A stretch of DNA of 64,000 bases from Todiramphus chloris collaris (Eukaryota; Chordata; Aves; Coraciiformes; Alcedinidae), in the NCBI GenBank assembly GCA_025345505.1, contig JANVCC010000018.1, positions 37,439,203-37,503,202 on the forward strand. Direction: 5' to 3'. How positions within the stretch are numbered: position 1 is the stretch's first letter; every line of letters starts with the position of its first letter. This document shows positions 37,303-48,900 of this stretch, piece by piece. The position numbers and the translations under genes are program-made. The notes below the pieces were generated by a model. That model made no database searches, had not been told where the DNA came from, and worked only from the letters and a program-made list of their open reading frames with translations.

Positions 37303-39107
37303 TTTTTTTTTCCCTTTTAAATGCTCTGATTCTGTTTATTATCAGTTCTTACATGTCTGTTCAAAGTTTGAGGCTCCTGATATCTAACTGATAGCCAAAA
37401 TAGTAATTAATTTCCTTCACAGAAAGCCTTATTAAAAAACCCACCACTTTAATCAGTCTACCTTTTTTTTTTTTGTTTTTTCTCTTCTGATGCTGCAAAT
37501 CAGAAGCTGTAAGTGTGAGAATGTTTTCCTAAATATATCTCATTTGGGATATCTTCTTCAGGCAAACAGTCACTTCAGAACTAGAGGTAGATATGCTGAA
37601 GGTTAGTTTTCCTGTGCTGATATCTAGTAAGGGCAGCTGTGGAGAGGGTGGTAGAAAATACAGGTAAGTGGAGTGCTGTGGGAAACCGGAGACCTGGTTT
37701 TTGGAAGAGTCGAGATTTTTATTTTAATTCTTGGTTTTGTACTGGTTTGGAATCAAACTTCAAATTTCAGAACTGAGAAGAATATGAAAGAGGAAATCTT
37801 TTCAGGTCAATCAAAACATTTCATTTAGGTTTTGTTCTTTTAATTGTAGGAGTATAATTACCCTGAACTTAACCATACTATATAAAGAAAATAAAAAAGA
37901 AACTCAAACAAAAGGGAGGAAACTCAAAATTCTGAAAATATTGGAATGCCTTGATTCAATATTGCTGAACATTTTCCTTTCTTTCTCCCTTCAAAGCAAA
38001 TTTTTTCTCATGTCATCAAAATTAGCATTTTCAAGTCAGCTAGGTTTGTGTTTTGCAACAAGTCTGTTTAGTGAGCATATATAAAATCCAGTGTGGATGG
38101 AGAATTCAGGAGATGTGGACAGGACTAGATTGGCTGTAGTTTTACTGTATGACTCAGTAAATTGCCTGATACCTGCTTCCCTATTCATAAATGTAGATAA
38201 ATTCAAAAAATGTAGCTAACAGCAACTGCCTCTGTAAAGGAGGATGGAAACCACTGTATGTAAAAGATGGATAGTATTCTTCCAGTATCACACTCAGCTT
38301 TTAATTTACATCAGAAACTTTGGAAGCAAATAGTTGTCTTAAGAGAACTCCACCTTCAAGAGCTGGTAGAGATCAGCCGGTGTCTTTAAAAGGAAATACC
38401 TGAAATTATATAGTTAAATATCTTTTGAATATGCATATATAGACTACTTCCAGAAAAGGTTTTCCTGTGAACATCAGTGAGTGCAGCTGAAAATGAAACT
38501 ATTTATGTAGACTATGTAAATAGCATTTCCTTTAAAAATGAACAAACAGTTATAATTAGTTAATGTGTCAGAGACATCTGTGTCTGGTGTTTTCAGGCTA
38601 AGCTATCTCATAGTATTCCTGATGCTTGAAATAAATGAAGCCTCCCAAAAAAGCATTCACACATGTTACTACAGGGTATTTGTGTGCAAAAGAGCTGAGT
38701 GAGAAAGGATGTAGGTCCCCCATTTACATCACTAGGCTCAGACTGCCTTACCCAGGTTTTTGCATCTTTGAAATCTTAAAAAGCCCTGTATGAAGTGAAC
38801 TATAACCAGATAAATGGAATCAGTTCATTACAGTAACACCTATAAACAGCCCAGTAGTTAAAGCTATGTCAACATTTCATAGCAGAGACTCATTTTTTTT
38901 TATCTCACAATTTCATCAAGAAAAAAAGCTTTGAAGCAAGCTTCATAAAAACTGTGAATATTTTTTCATTTATAATTAAGGATGAACTTGTCTTTTTATA
39001 AATCATACAGGTTAAAGGGACTGATTTAAACTACAGTTATATATCTAAAAGACTTCGGTCTTGAAAAAAAGAGAGACCACAGGTAATCAAGTCCAGCATA
39101 ATCAAGT
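37303..39107. other. unassigned non-coding sequence
   Basis: AT-rich unique sequence with T runs near 37302-37312 and 37464-37474. No long open frames and nothing recognised. Confidence 0.5.
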
Positions 39108-39141
39108 CCATTGAGTCTTGCATCTGTGAAAGAACAACCCC

Positions 39142-39519
39142 ATGTACCAGTATAAGTTGGGGACTGACCTGTTGGTAAGCAGCACAGGGGAAAGGGACCT
39201 GGGGGTCCTGGTGGGCAGCAGCATGACCATGAGCCAGCAATGTGCCCTTGTGGCCAAGAAGGCCAATGGCATCCTGGGGTGGTTTAGAAAGGATGTAGTT
39301 AGGTCAAGAGAGGTTCTTCTCCCCCTCTACTCTGCCCTGGTGAGGCAACATCCTGAATATTATGTTCAGTTCTGGGCCCTTCAGTTCAAGAAGGACAGGG
39401 AACTGCTTGAAAGAGTCCAGCCTAGAGCGACAAAGATGATTAAGAGAGTGGAGCATCTCCCTTATGAGGAAAGGCTGAGGGAGCTGGGTCTCTTTAGCCT
39501 GGAGGAGACTGAGGGGTGA
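39142..39519 (+). pseudogene. CR1 ORF2 fragment, frameshifted
   Basis: 125 codons of the post-RT domain, including 'LGVLVGSSMTMSQQCALVAK' (about residues 20-39) and the stretch ending '[11 protein letters not shown]'. The frame stops at 39517-39519 because the segment that reads 'ekRRLRGDL' in other copies has lost bases. The remaining C-terminal codons, including the '[13 protein letters not shown]' stretch at 39689-39727, continue in another frame (open from 39584 to 39778). Confidence 0.82.
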
Positions 39520-39760
39520 CCTCATTAATGTTTATAAATATGTAAAAAGTGAGTGTCAGGAGGATGGAGCTAGGCTCTTCTCAGTGACATCCAATGATAG
39601 GAAAAGGGGTAGTGCGTGCAAGCAGGAACATAGGAGGTTCCACGTAAACATAAGGAGAAACTTCTTCACTGCGAGGGTCACAGGGCGTTGGAACAGCATG
39701 CCCAGGAAAATTGTGGAGTCTCCTTCTCTGGAGACATTCAAAACCCATCTGGACATGTTC

Positions 39761-39812
39761 CTGTGTGACCTAATCTAGATGATCCTCTGTGTGACCTAAT
39801 CTAGGTGACCCT
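39761..39812 (+). repeat. 26-bp tandem duplication in CR1 3' UTR
   Basis: Units 39761-39786 and 39787-39812 share 'ctgtgtgacctaatctag' exactly and differ at only two of the remaining eight bases. Other CR1 copies here carry this segment once, so the duplication is specific to this copy or its source lineage. Confidence 0.92.
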
Positions 39813-39885
39813 GCTCTGGCAGGGGGCTTGGACCAGATGATCTTTCGAGGTTCCTTCCCATTCCTAATTCTGTGATTCTGTGATT

Positions 39886-42037
39886 GTAAGGAAAGCCTTG
39901 CTGATAGGGTGTCCCACTGTGATGTGACTTGAAAAAAACCCCAGATTTTTAACTAGGATCTAAAGCTAGATAATAACTTAAATCTTGCATCACAAGCAGG
40001 CTCCTGCTTGCTTGCTTCTGAGGCACAAGGGTGAGGGACCTCTTCATCTGCATGATTTGGGGCACATCAGGCAGAAGGGAACACTTTTAGCCTACCTGGA
40101 TGACTTGATATAGCGTAAGACATTTTTAACTCTTCTCCTTTGGCTATGGACAGGCAAAAGTGATTCACTATATACTGGGAATCTGGGATCAGACCTGGCA
40201 GCTCTGCCTCTCCAGTTGCCATTTATGTTGATTGAAAACCCCGACTGTCCTACCTGCAGTTGCAGTGACTCCTTGGGCTGATTCTCACATTGCAAGGAAA
40301 ATGGATCTCTGCTCGGGGAAAAGATACCCATGATCTCTCTACAGGTCTAAAATAATGTAAATGTGAGGGCTTTCTGGCCTTAGCTGTGAGGGAGGAGTTG
40401 AGTTTGCTGTGTGACAGAGTAAGGTTGAGAGGTGCCTAGTGGGGTGAAGTAGAAAAGATCATAGTGCTTCTACATCAAGTATTTTCCTATTTCCAGTATT
40501 GCTGGAAGGTACTGGAGAAGATGGGACAGACTGCCTTTCACTTATAAATTGATGTACTTATACCCCAATGTCGAGCTGCAAGCACTCAGATTAATTAGGT
40601 TGTTTGTAACATTGAATGTTTGTGAGGTTTTTGGTTTTGGTTTGTTTTTGGTTTTTTTTTCATTTTTATCCCTCATCCCCTTGCATTTCAGTCCCAGCTG
40701 TCTCTACTTTACTCATCCACATTATTTCTAGATCTCTTCATATCATCAGACCACCACCAGGCTTTGATGATTCACCTCATCAGTTTTCTGCCTTTTCTCT
40801 CTGCTTTCTCCACCCTGCACCTCAGAAGTCTCTTTCAAGACACTTTATACCCTTAGACCCTCAGATACAAGGAAGCAGGAAATTTGTGATTGCTTTTCTT
40901 TCAGCTAGCTCTTCAGGAGTTTGACCTCATCCCTCCATTGCATGGTGACTGACAGTTAACCGGCGCTTCAGGCATTTACATGACAGTTGAGCGTGCTATG
41001 CTCACCTAGCTGGCTGCAGTACACTTGGGCCCATGGAGGTTCCAGTACTGGAGTTCCTTGGGAAAGGAAAGGCACGGTGGAAAAAGCCCCTCTTGCTTAT
41101 GTGTGTTAATAATTAGGAGCAAATTGCTTATTCTCTTTCCTGATGACAAGCACACCAGCTTAATAGCACAAGAGGTGTTCTATTGGGTCATTTTGCCTAG
41201 TACCATGTCTCTAGCAGCAGACACCAGAGAATCCTTTGGGAAAGATAGCAGACCAAGGCAGATGTACTGATAATTCCTCCCAGTATTTTCTTTAAGCAAT
41301 ATGAATCCCAAGGACCTCATGAGCTAGTAGAATATAGATGGTGTGTAATGATGCTTGAAGACTTTTTTCTTCATGAACTCATTTATACTTTTCAGTTTTT
41401 CAGTTATTACAATGGTATAATTACACACCATGTGAAAGAAGTGCTCTTTTTGTTGAAACTTGCTGAAAGATCAACCCACTGGATGTGCCTGTGTTCTTGT
41501 GTTAGGAAAACCAGGAAGTTCTTCCTGTCCATCTTACCTGTGATATTGTTGATTTGTCTGAATTTTGAATTCCTAGCCAGCCTAAGACTGGGAAACTCAT
41601 GTGCTAAGTTGAATTGCATTGGCCATAAGAAGGAGGAAAGGACAAAACTGGGGGCAAATAACCCTGGACAGCTGAATTTGTCTTTTATCTCCCCTTGTCC
41701 TGCCCTCACCCAAAATAGAGTCCTCCTCTACCAAGCATGGCTGTCATTACCCAGCCAGGGAGCAGAAACAGGACTATGCAATTTAAGCAGCCTTTACGCT
41801 TGCTTATAATGAATTCTGAGAAGTCAAAGGAAAAAACTGTTTGACCATTAGTGAAAACTAGCTTCTGTAATATATTTGAATAATTAGAGATTGTGGCTTA
41901 GTAAACCAAAAAAAGAAATTACTAATTTGTCTTTACTTATCTTAGGTTGGTCAAAGCCACTCCTTTTTAATGAGAAAGCTTGATATTTTCATTCTGATAC
42001 TTTGGAATTATCAAGTTGAATTTCTGAACAATTTGTT
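39886..42037. other. unassigned non-coding sequence
   Basis: Contains a G/T-only run near 40627-40660 ('ggtttttggttttggtttg' type). The plus frame at 41348-41809 (153 codons, with a hydrophobic stretch near residue 60) is the longest non-repeat frame in the window. It has no recognisable domain, and about one such frame is expected by chance. Confidence 0.55.
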
Positions 42038-42057
42038 AGGATATTTATGTTAGCGAC

Positions 42058-42240
42058 ATGGACAGTGGCACTGAGTGCACCCTCAGCAAGTTTGCTGACA
42101 ACACCAAGCTGTGTGGGGCGGCTGACACGCTGGAGGGAAGGGATGCCATCCAGAGGGACCTTGACAGGCTGGAGAGGTGGGCCCATGACAACCTCATGAA
42201 GTTCAACGAGGCCAAATGCACTGGCCTGCAGTGCTCCATC
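42058..42240 (+). pseudogene. CR1 RT palm fragment with altered catalytic box
   Basis: The frame encodes '[12 protein letters not shown]', in which the second aspartate of the FADD metal-binding pair is Asn (codon 42100-42102). The sequence then follows the family to 'KFNEAKC' and is shifted out of frame between about 42225 and 42240. Later residues in this frame are noise. An enzyme with this box would be inactive even if complete. Confidence 0.82.
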
Positions 42241-42902
42241 TGGGTCGGAGCAATCCCAAGCACCGATATAGGCTGGGCAGTGACTGGATTGAGAGCAGCC
42301 GGGAAGAAAAGGACCTGGGAGTGCTGGTGGATGAGAAGCTCAACATGAGCCATCAGTGTGCTCTTGCAGCCCAGAAAGCCAATCGTGTCCTGGGCTGCAT
42401 CAAGAGAAGCGTGGCCAGCAGGTCAAGGGAGGTGATTCTCCCCCTCTACTCCACTCTCATGAGACCTCACCTGGAGCACTGTGTCCAGTTCTGGAGCACC
42501 TATTACAGGAGGGATATGGATGTGCTGGAAAGTGTCCAGAGAAGGGCCATGAGGATGATCAGAGGGCTGCAGCACCTCTCCTATAGGGACAGACTGAGAC
42601 AGTTGGGGTTGTTCAGTCTGGAGAAGAGAAGGCTCTGGGGAGACCTTATTGTGGCCTTCCAGTATCTGAAGGGGGCCTACAAGAAAGCTGGGGAGGGACT
42701 TTTTAGGCTGTGGGGCAGTGACAGGACTGGAGGGAATGGATTAAAGCTAGAGATAGGTCGATTCAGGTTAGACATTAGGAAGAATTTCTTCCCCATGAGG
42801 GTGGTGAGACACTGGAACAGGTTGCCCAGAGAGGTGGTGGAAGCCCCGTCCTTGGAATTTTTTAAGACCAGGCTGGATGGGGCTCTGAGCAACCTGCCCT
42901 AG
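42216..42902 (+). pseudogene. CR1 ORF2 C-terminal domain, long open fragment
   Basis: 228 codons, the longest CR1 frame in the window, reaching the natural stop at 42900-42902. It holds '[17 protein letters not shown]', '[13 protein letters not shown]', '[12 protein letters not shown]', '[19 protein letters not shown]' and '[14 protein letters not shown]' in family order. The first few residues (to about residue 7) lie before the frameshift and are not family sequence. The preceding RT palm lies in a different frame. The fragment gives the best local reference for the ORF2 end of this subfamily. Confidence 0.88.
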
Positions 42903-42992
42903 TGGGAGGTGTCCCTGCCATTGGCAGGGGGGTTGGAACTAGATCATCTTTAAGGTCCCTTCCAACCCTGACAGTTCTATGATTCTATGATT

Positions 42993-45443
42993 TTAATTTC
43001 AGTATTTTAAAATTTAATTGGAGGTCTTATGTGTTTCTCCTATTTTAATGTATTTCTTTGTCACGTAGTGATGTGGCACTGTGGTACTGCTGAACCAGAA
43101 TGTGGCTTGAAATACACTACAATTTGTATTTACACCTAGTGTTAATGACAGAAGCATAAGGACAGTTATTGTACTGTATTGGTTAAAACATTTTTATCCC
43201 CTTTTCCTGACTTTATTATATTAAAAAAAAATACTACACTTGTTAACTTAAGAAAGTGTGCAAGTTAAGGAATGATTTTTAATTAGAATATCTGGGCTCT
43301 GATACAGTAAGGGGTTTTGCTTTTCTCAAACACTTATTTTTGTCTTTTGATATGTCTTCCCTTAATTTTTTTCCTGATACATTACAGATGTACTGCACAG
43401 TTTGTTTCTTTGCATCAGGAGTAATCTCTGCCTTCTCTACTATTTTGCCAATTTCTTTTAAGACCATCTGGAGCCAACTTTCTTTGAGCTATTTAGTATT
43501 ACTCTGGTTTTCAGCAGCCTTAATTAGAACCGCAAATTTGTTTTGCAGGCAACCTCAAATGTAGAAATTCAACATAGTTATTCTCAAGTGTGCAGTTCAG
43601 GATTTCTCTAGAAGGCTTTAGCTTATGCATTCACAATAAAATCCAATCAGTTTACTACAGCTGTCCTGCAATTCTATAAATGTAAAAGTGTGATTATCTC
43701 ACTGTGCACTAATGGGCAAATTCTTGCTGATATTATATAGAGTGTAAAGAGTGTGCAAAGCATTCAAACCCATGTGAAGAGTTATTTATAATCTGCTTTG
43801 TCATGTGCTATTGATAGCAGAAATGGGCAGAATTTGATTTTAGTGATATATGAAATCACTGTCCCTCTCTGGTTAAACACATCTTCTAAGGGTAATCCTT
43901 TGCAATGCCAGTGCAGCTGGACTTCTGCACAGCTAGACTTCTGGACAGATGGAGTCCTATGCTACTTTTCTCAGTGTTCACAACTGAAGATACCTACTGT
44001 GGGATCCTCCTCATTTACCTTGAAGTGGGTTATCTAGTCCAGTCTAGTATCTAGACTCCCAATATAGTCAAAGGTGTGTGAGAGAGAGAGATTTCTGGTG
44101 GCAAGAATCTATTTGTCTTAAACACCAGGTTTCAACAGGAATAAACTCTAGTGGGAACCAAGGACTGATGGGAACAATATACCTTACATTTAGATGTAGA
44201 AGTTAGAACACACACCTCTGACTTGCTATTCAAATAACCTACTACAGACTGCACTGACCTCATGTCAAGTATTTATACATAGCAATATATAGGTTGGAGT
44301 CTGTGGTACTACCTCCTGACCTCTTCTGCCAGAAAGAGTCAGAACAGGGACTTGGAATAAACACACACAATCTACTTGTTTCAAAGATGTAAGGAAGACA
44401 CCTTCTTATTCTAAGATTTAACCCCACCTTCCACAGCACTTCAGGTACAGAGAAACATGAACAAGCCCACTCAGTTTTCAGAAATGCTGTTAGGATAAAG
44501 AATGTACCATAAGCTAAGGAAAAGATGAAAGAAATACATTTCAAGTTGACATTATGTAATGAAGTCATAAAAGTGAAAAAAAATATAAATTTGTAGGGAC
44601 TGGATACATCACACCTGTCTTTAGGGATTGAAAGTAGTTCAGGATGCAGACATTGAATTTTAGCCTCTCCACACTGGTGTCCAGAGGCTTGCTGGCAGTC
44701 AAGCTCCTGCTGCAGTCAGTGGCTCAGCTGGGATCTCTTAAAGGAATGGAATTGAAAGACTGCCATATAGACCTGACAGAAAAAATGAAACATTTAACTG
44801 TCTGGAGCCTGTGAATTTTTTTCTTTATACCGCTATTGTCAGTATTTCTTTGCAATGTATTTGCAGTTAAAGAGGGCAGTCTGGGCATCATCTGTTGTTA
44901 CATGGCAGAGAGAATTAGATAAAGGGCTTTGTGTCTTAGATTTTAAACATCTTGGTGGTAGCTCCATGGGTGATCTGTGATTCTACAGTACTGCAACAGA
45001 GAGATCATAAAGTATCAAAAGAGGAAAAGTCAGCAGAAAAAAAAGGAAACCATTTTCTGTCTCAGTCTATTTTAACTGCACTAATTTAGTGCTTGCAATT
45101 TCTCTTTTCCTATGACACTAAAGACATAAAAAGGTATCAATAGTGCATTAAATTTTGTTGCTAGTTATGGCAAAGAAAGAATCCTTCCTGGGAGCCAAGT
45201 GCTTTCATTAGCAAAGACATTAAGCAGCTCCTTAGCAGGAAGGCACAGGTGGAGCATGAGCTCTATTCTACAGCATTTGCAAGATCAACTTTCCTGTTTA
45301 TTTTTTTACCATTATAACCCAGCCATGGCTGCTGTCATGCATGCAGGTTTAATAAAAGTTAGAAATAACTTTTGTAACCTGAGGCCTGAAAGTCTGTAAG
45401 AAGATACCTTTATTTGTTTTCCAGGAGTCATAAAATTTGCAGT
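42993..45443. other. unassigned non-coding sequence
   Basis: Contains a short GA run near 44079-44091 and a Lys/Glu-rich minus frame (43279-43467, 62 codons) that I could not identify. No transposon is recognised. Confidence 0.5.
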
Positions 45444-45701
45444 TGTCCTGGTTACAGTTGGGATAGAGTTAATTTTCTTCATAGTAGCAGGTATAATATA
45501 GTGAGTTAAATTTAGTATGAGAATTATGTTGATAACACACTAATATTTTTACTTATTGCTAAATAGTGTTTATACTAATTGGAGGACTTCTCATATTCTC
45601 ATGCCCAGCCAGTGAGAAGGATGGAGGGGCACAAGGCATTGGGAGGGGAACACAGCCAGGACATCTGACCCAAACTGGACAAAGGAATATTCCATACCAT
45701 A

Positions 45702-45724
45702 TGACATCATGCTCAGTATATAAA
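45702..45724 (+). promoter_or_regulatory. LTR core promoter: CRE-like site and TATA box
   Basis: TGACATCA (45702-45709), one base off the CREB/ATF palindrome, lies 7 bp upstream of TATATAAA (45717-45724). The related LTR at 51.4 kb keeps the same block but with a different one-base departure from the palindrome. Whether this LTR is active is unknown. Confidence 0.7.
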
Positions 45725-45856
45725 GTGGGAAGAAAGCAGTCTGCGTGCCTCTGCTCAGGAACTGGCTGGTCATCAGTCGGTGAGTGGTGAGCAACTGCAT
45801 TGTGCATCTCTTGTTTTGTATATTCTAATTCTATTATTATTTTCCTTTTTTAGCCT

Positions 45857-45862
45857 ATTAAA
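45857..45862 (+). terminator. LTR polyadenylation signal ATTAAA
   Basis: ATTAAA lies about 135 bp past the TATA box and is followed by a T-rich stretch (45891-45900), as expected for the R/U5 border of this LTR. The homologous hexamer is kept in the other family A copy. Confidence 0.65.
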
Positions 45863-45990
45863 CTGTCTTTACATCAATCCATGAATTGTACTTTTTTTTC
45901 CCCTAGTATTCTCACCCATCTTGCTGTGGGGTAGGGAGCAAGGAGGAGGCTTTGTGGTGCCTAGTTGTCAGCTGGGGTTGAACTACAACA

Positions 45991-48900
45991 GAGGTTTAAT
46001 ATGTTCTTTTCTTTTTAAATCAAAAAGAGGTTCCAGCAAGTAATCCTTCATTAACATAAGTTCTAAGATGAAAGAAAAGGACATTCTGCCTGACTTACAA
46101 TTTGCCTGTATCAGTAAAAATAAAAAAGTTGTTTTCTTTAGGAGTGACAGTGCATGATATTCATTTAATCCTGAGATAAAACTTTTAAACTAAATACAAC
46201 TTCAAGACACTCTCAGAGGGAGTGAAACACAGAAAGCTTTAGGGAATAAATGTAACTATTCTTTAAAACAGTCACATTTTTAGCAAGAGACCAAAGACTC
46301 TTTTTTGTTATACCACATCTTTTGCTGCAAGGCTCCATTTGTTACACCTTCAAGTCAAGTTTTAACTTCCATATTCTCTTGCAGCTTAAAGCAGCAGTAT
46401 GAGCAGCAGCCATACATACAGCTTGGAACACAGCCCTGCTGGGTGTCAAATGTGAAATTCCACTGTTATCTTCTAGATGGTAGTGCCATCATGATATACT
46501 GACATCCCAATCTTTAAAAAGGTATGTAGCATCCAGCACCTCCCTTTACAACAAAGGGGAGCAGAATTTTGAACAACTCTAACTCCATCTCTCCCTGCTG
46601 TGTGCTCACTCACCTCAACACCACCAGGATCGACATATGGTGACAGTATGGACACTGTGATATTATGGATTAATATTCCCATTACTCCTTCTCTGTACCT
46701 TCCCAATAGAGATGGAAGGTGCCATTCAGTATATAAGACCCTTCACTATATGATGTAAAATTCCCTGCAGAGAGCTTTAAGTCAAAACAAATGCTGTGTC
46801 TTGCAATTCCTTCATCAGGGTCTGGAAGACTGCAGCAAGTACACAAATATGCAGAAGAGATTTTCGTAAGAACTGTTTTCAAACTGTTATTCAAAGCCTT
46901 AACATCTGTGTCTGTGGCTACTTAGTCGTTCTTCTGGTTCCCCTGTCACAAGCTTTAACCCGGTTTTCTTTCAGGCTACAACAAATTCTTTGAGCAATAC
47001 TTTTTTTTTGACCAAGAAAAAGAAAACCTGAACTTAAAAGGCTTTGACCTACCATTCAGTGAATGAATGACGCTCAACAGCATACCTTGATACTGTGCCT
47101 GGTAAAAACAACATTAAACCTCTTACTGGAGCAAAATCAGGACATTGGCCTTGTTTTCAGACAGGAAAAATAAGTTGAGACACAATTATTCCAAGCGATG
47201 CAATCTAAGGGTCATATTCACAAGTATTTCTTCATTTATGTTACGCCTGCATTGCAAGCACCTGTTCCCACTGCCTAAATATTAGTAGGAGGGAATCTGC
47301 AATTTAAAACTAAAATATTCAGATGAGTAAATAGATATATATTTATAAAAGAATATCAGGTTTCTGTCTTTAAAAGGCAAGAATAGAGAGAGGTAAAACT
47401 GCTTGTGAAGGATAACAAGGACACTTGAGTTCAATTAAGATGAAGCACAACAGACTCTGAAATAAATCAGGTACAAGTTGAACAGTGTTGCATGACACAT
47501 CCTACCTGCCACTGCCACTCCAGGTGTGTGGGCTGGCAGACTTCACAACCTGCAGCCAAATGAAATGCAGGAGGTGGTGGTAGCACGTCGGCTCTCCCAT
47601 GCAAAAGACACATAGCTAACTTCTTTTTTTCTGCTCCTAGTCTAGAAAGCACTGCCTTGTCCCCAGAAAATAGCTCTGCTTTGCCTATGGCATCAATCCA
47701 AGCAACAAATTTCAGGCAGGTATTGCTGCTGCTGGAGGAAGCTGTGAGAGTATTTGTCCTTCTGTTGGCTATCAGCATGCTAGGGAACATGACTTTATCT
47801 CAGATGACCGCTACCTGCATGGAGTAAAGAGCATCGCTCCCTGCTCTTACTATGCTGAAGCCCCAGGGGCAAGGTGCTGTAGCTGCAGATTGATCTGATG
47901 TGGGTTTTATTCATTTTGATACAAAAATTGAATTGAATCACAGCTGACAAAGATCTCTGTGGTCTTCTACTAAATCACTCACATAGTCAGATAGGCAACC
48001 ATTTATCACAGCAGAAATACTGTCACAGGGACCACCAGCCAATATTAGATACAAGCTTTCCTGTCTCTCCCCAGAATAGTTCGAGTTCAATTTTGTGGTA
48101 AGGTTGTGTGTATAGGCGTAGTGACACTTAACACCCTACTGCTCAAATATCCATGACTCAGCCTCCATGTCAGGTCTGCACAGAGGGGAGGTGAAGAGAG
48201 ATTCATTGCACTTACAGAACAGAGCGTGGTGTCTTTGTATCTTGAATGGTTTGATGACAACCCTGCTATTACTGCCAGTGTTTTAAAAATCTGTTGTATG
48301 CTTTGTGCAAAATGGAAAAAAAATGGAGAAAGCAGTACAATTACTGTGAAAATCTTTCCTGACTTTTTGGACTATTTGAACAGTAAATAATACAATTATT
48401 TCAGGTGAATCTTACAATGAAAATCAGTTTTAGTTAATTTCATGTAGCCTTCTGATTGCTGTTTTCCAGACTAATGCAATTTGGGTAATTCTATTTCAGA
48501 TACAATTTAAATTTGATTGTGAATAGACAAGGTCAAAAGTCTTCTGATATTGCTACTGTTAAAAATAGTCATTTGGAAAAGTGTTTTATTTACAGAATTG
48601 GTTACCTTGTGACCTTTTTTTGTAGCTTAATTTTTTTTCCTGTCCATTTCATTGACATTATTTTAACCAAAACATTCAATGGAAGCCTAGTATTGACCTG
48701 CATTTCCCAGAGAAGAGGTCTTTCCGTGAACAAAAGATTTTTAAGAAGTGTCTGTAATAAACTAGAAAGCATTATGAATTTTAAGAAAATCTTGGGAAAT
48801 GTAAAAATAAATGTTCCGTTGTGAAATCCCACAAAGTGGAAGCATTAAGAACATTTAATTAAATATTTTATTTTTCAACAGTTACTTATTGCAAATATTC

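Larger units (their letters stand above)
39108..39885 (+). mobile_element. 5'-truncated CR1 LINE with ATTCTGTG-type tail
   Basis: Starts after the RT palm ('acaaccccatgtaccagtat', 39134-39153) and runs to 'gatgatctttcgaggttcc', ending in the 'ttctgtgattctgtgatt' tail at 39867-39885. The tail type (TG in place of TA) separates this subfamily from the copies at 22.6 and 42.0 kb. ORF2 is frame-broken near 39510. A 26-bp duplication sits in the 3' UTR. Confidence 0.92.
42038..42992 (+). mobile_element. well-preserved 5'-truncated CR1 LINE
   Basis: The 5' boundary falls in the RT palm, just before the catalytic box. The element is then continuous through ORF2 and the 3' UTR ('ggttggaactagatcatctt', core) to 'ttctatgattctatgatt' at 42975-42992. 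Divergence is low and the tail is intact. It is the longest continuous CR1 here with a complete 3' end. Confidence 0.94.
45444..45990 (+). mobile_element. solo LTR of an avian endogenous retrovirus, family A, plus strand
   Basis: A 547-bp unit opening with 'tgtcctggtt' and closing 'aactacaaca', i.e. TG...CA termini. It is the solo LTR I know to be abundant in bird genomes, beginning with a 'gggatagagttaattttctt' stretch (45460-45479). TATATAAA at 45717-45724 and ATTAAA at 45857-45862 place U3, R and U5 in the plus direction. No primer-binding site, gag, pol or env follows, so the provirus was lost by LTR-LTR recombination. Flanking 5-mers (gcagt and gaggt) match at only 3 of 5 positions, so a target duplication is not proven. 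The class (probably ERVL or ERVK) is not decided. Confidence 0.85.

Noticed and set aside
41348..41809. 153-codon plus-strand frame with a hydrophobic stretch
   Set aside because: No family motif, splice sites or promoter. In 64 kb of AT-rich DNA about one chance frame of this length is expected.
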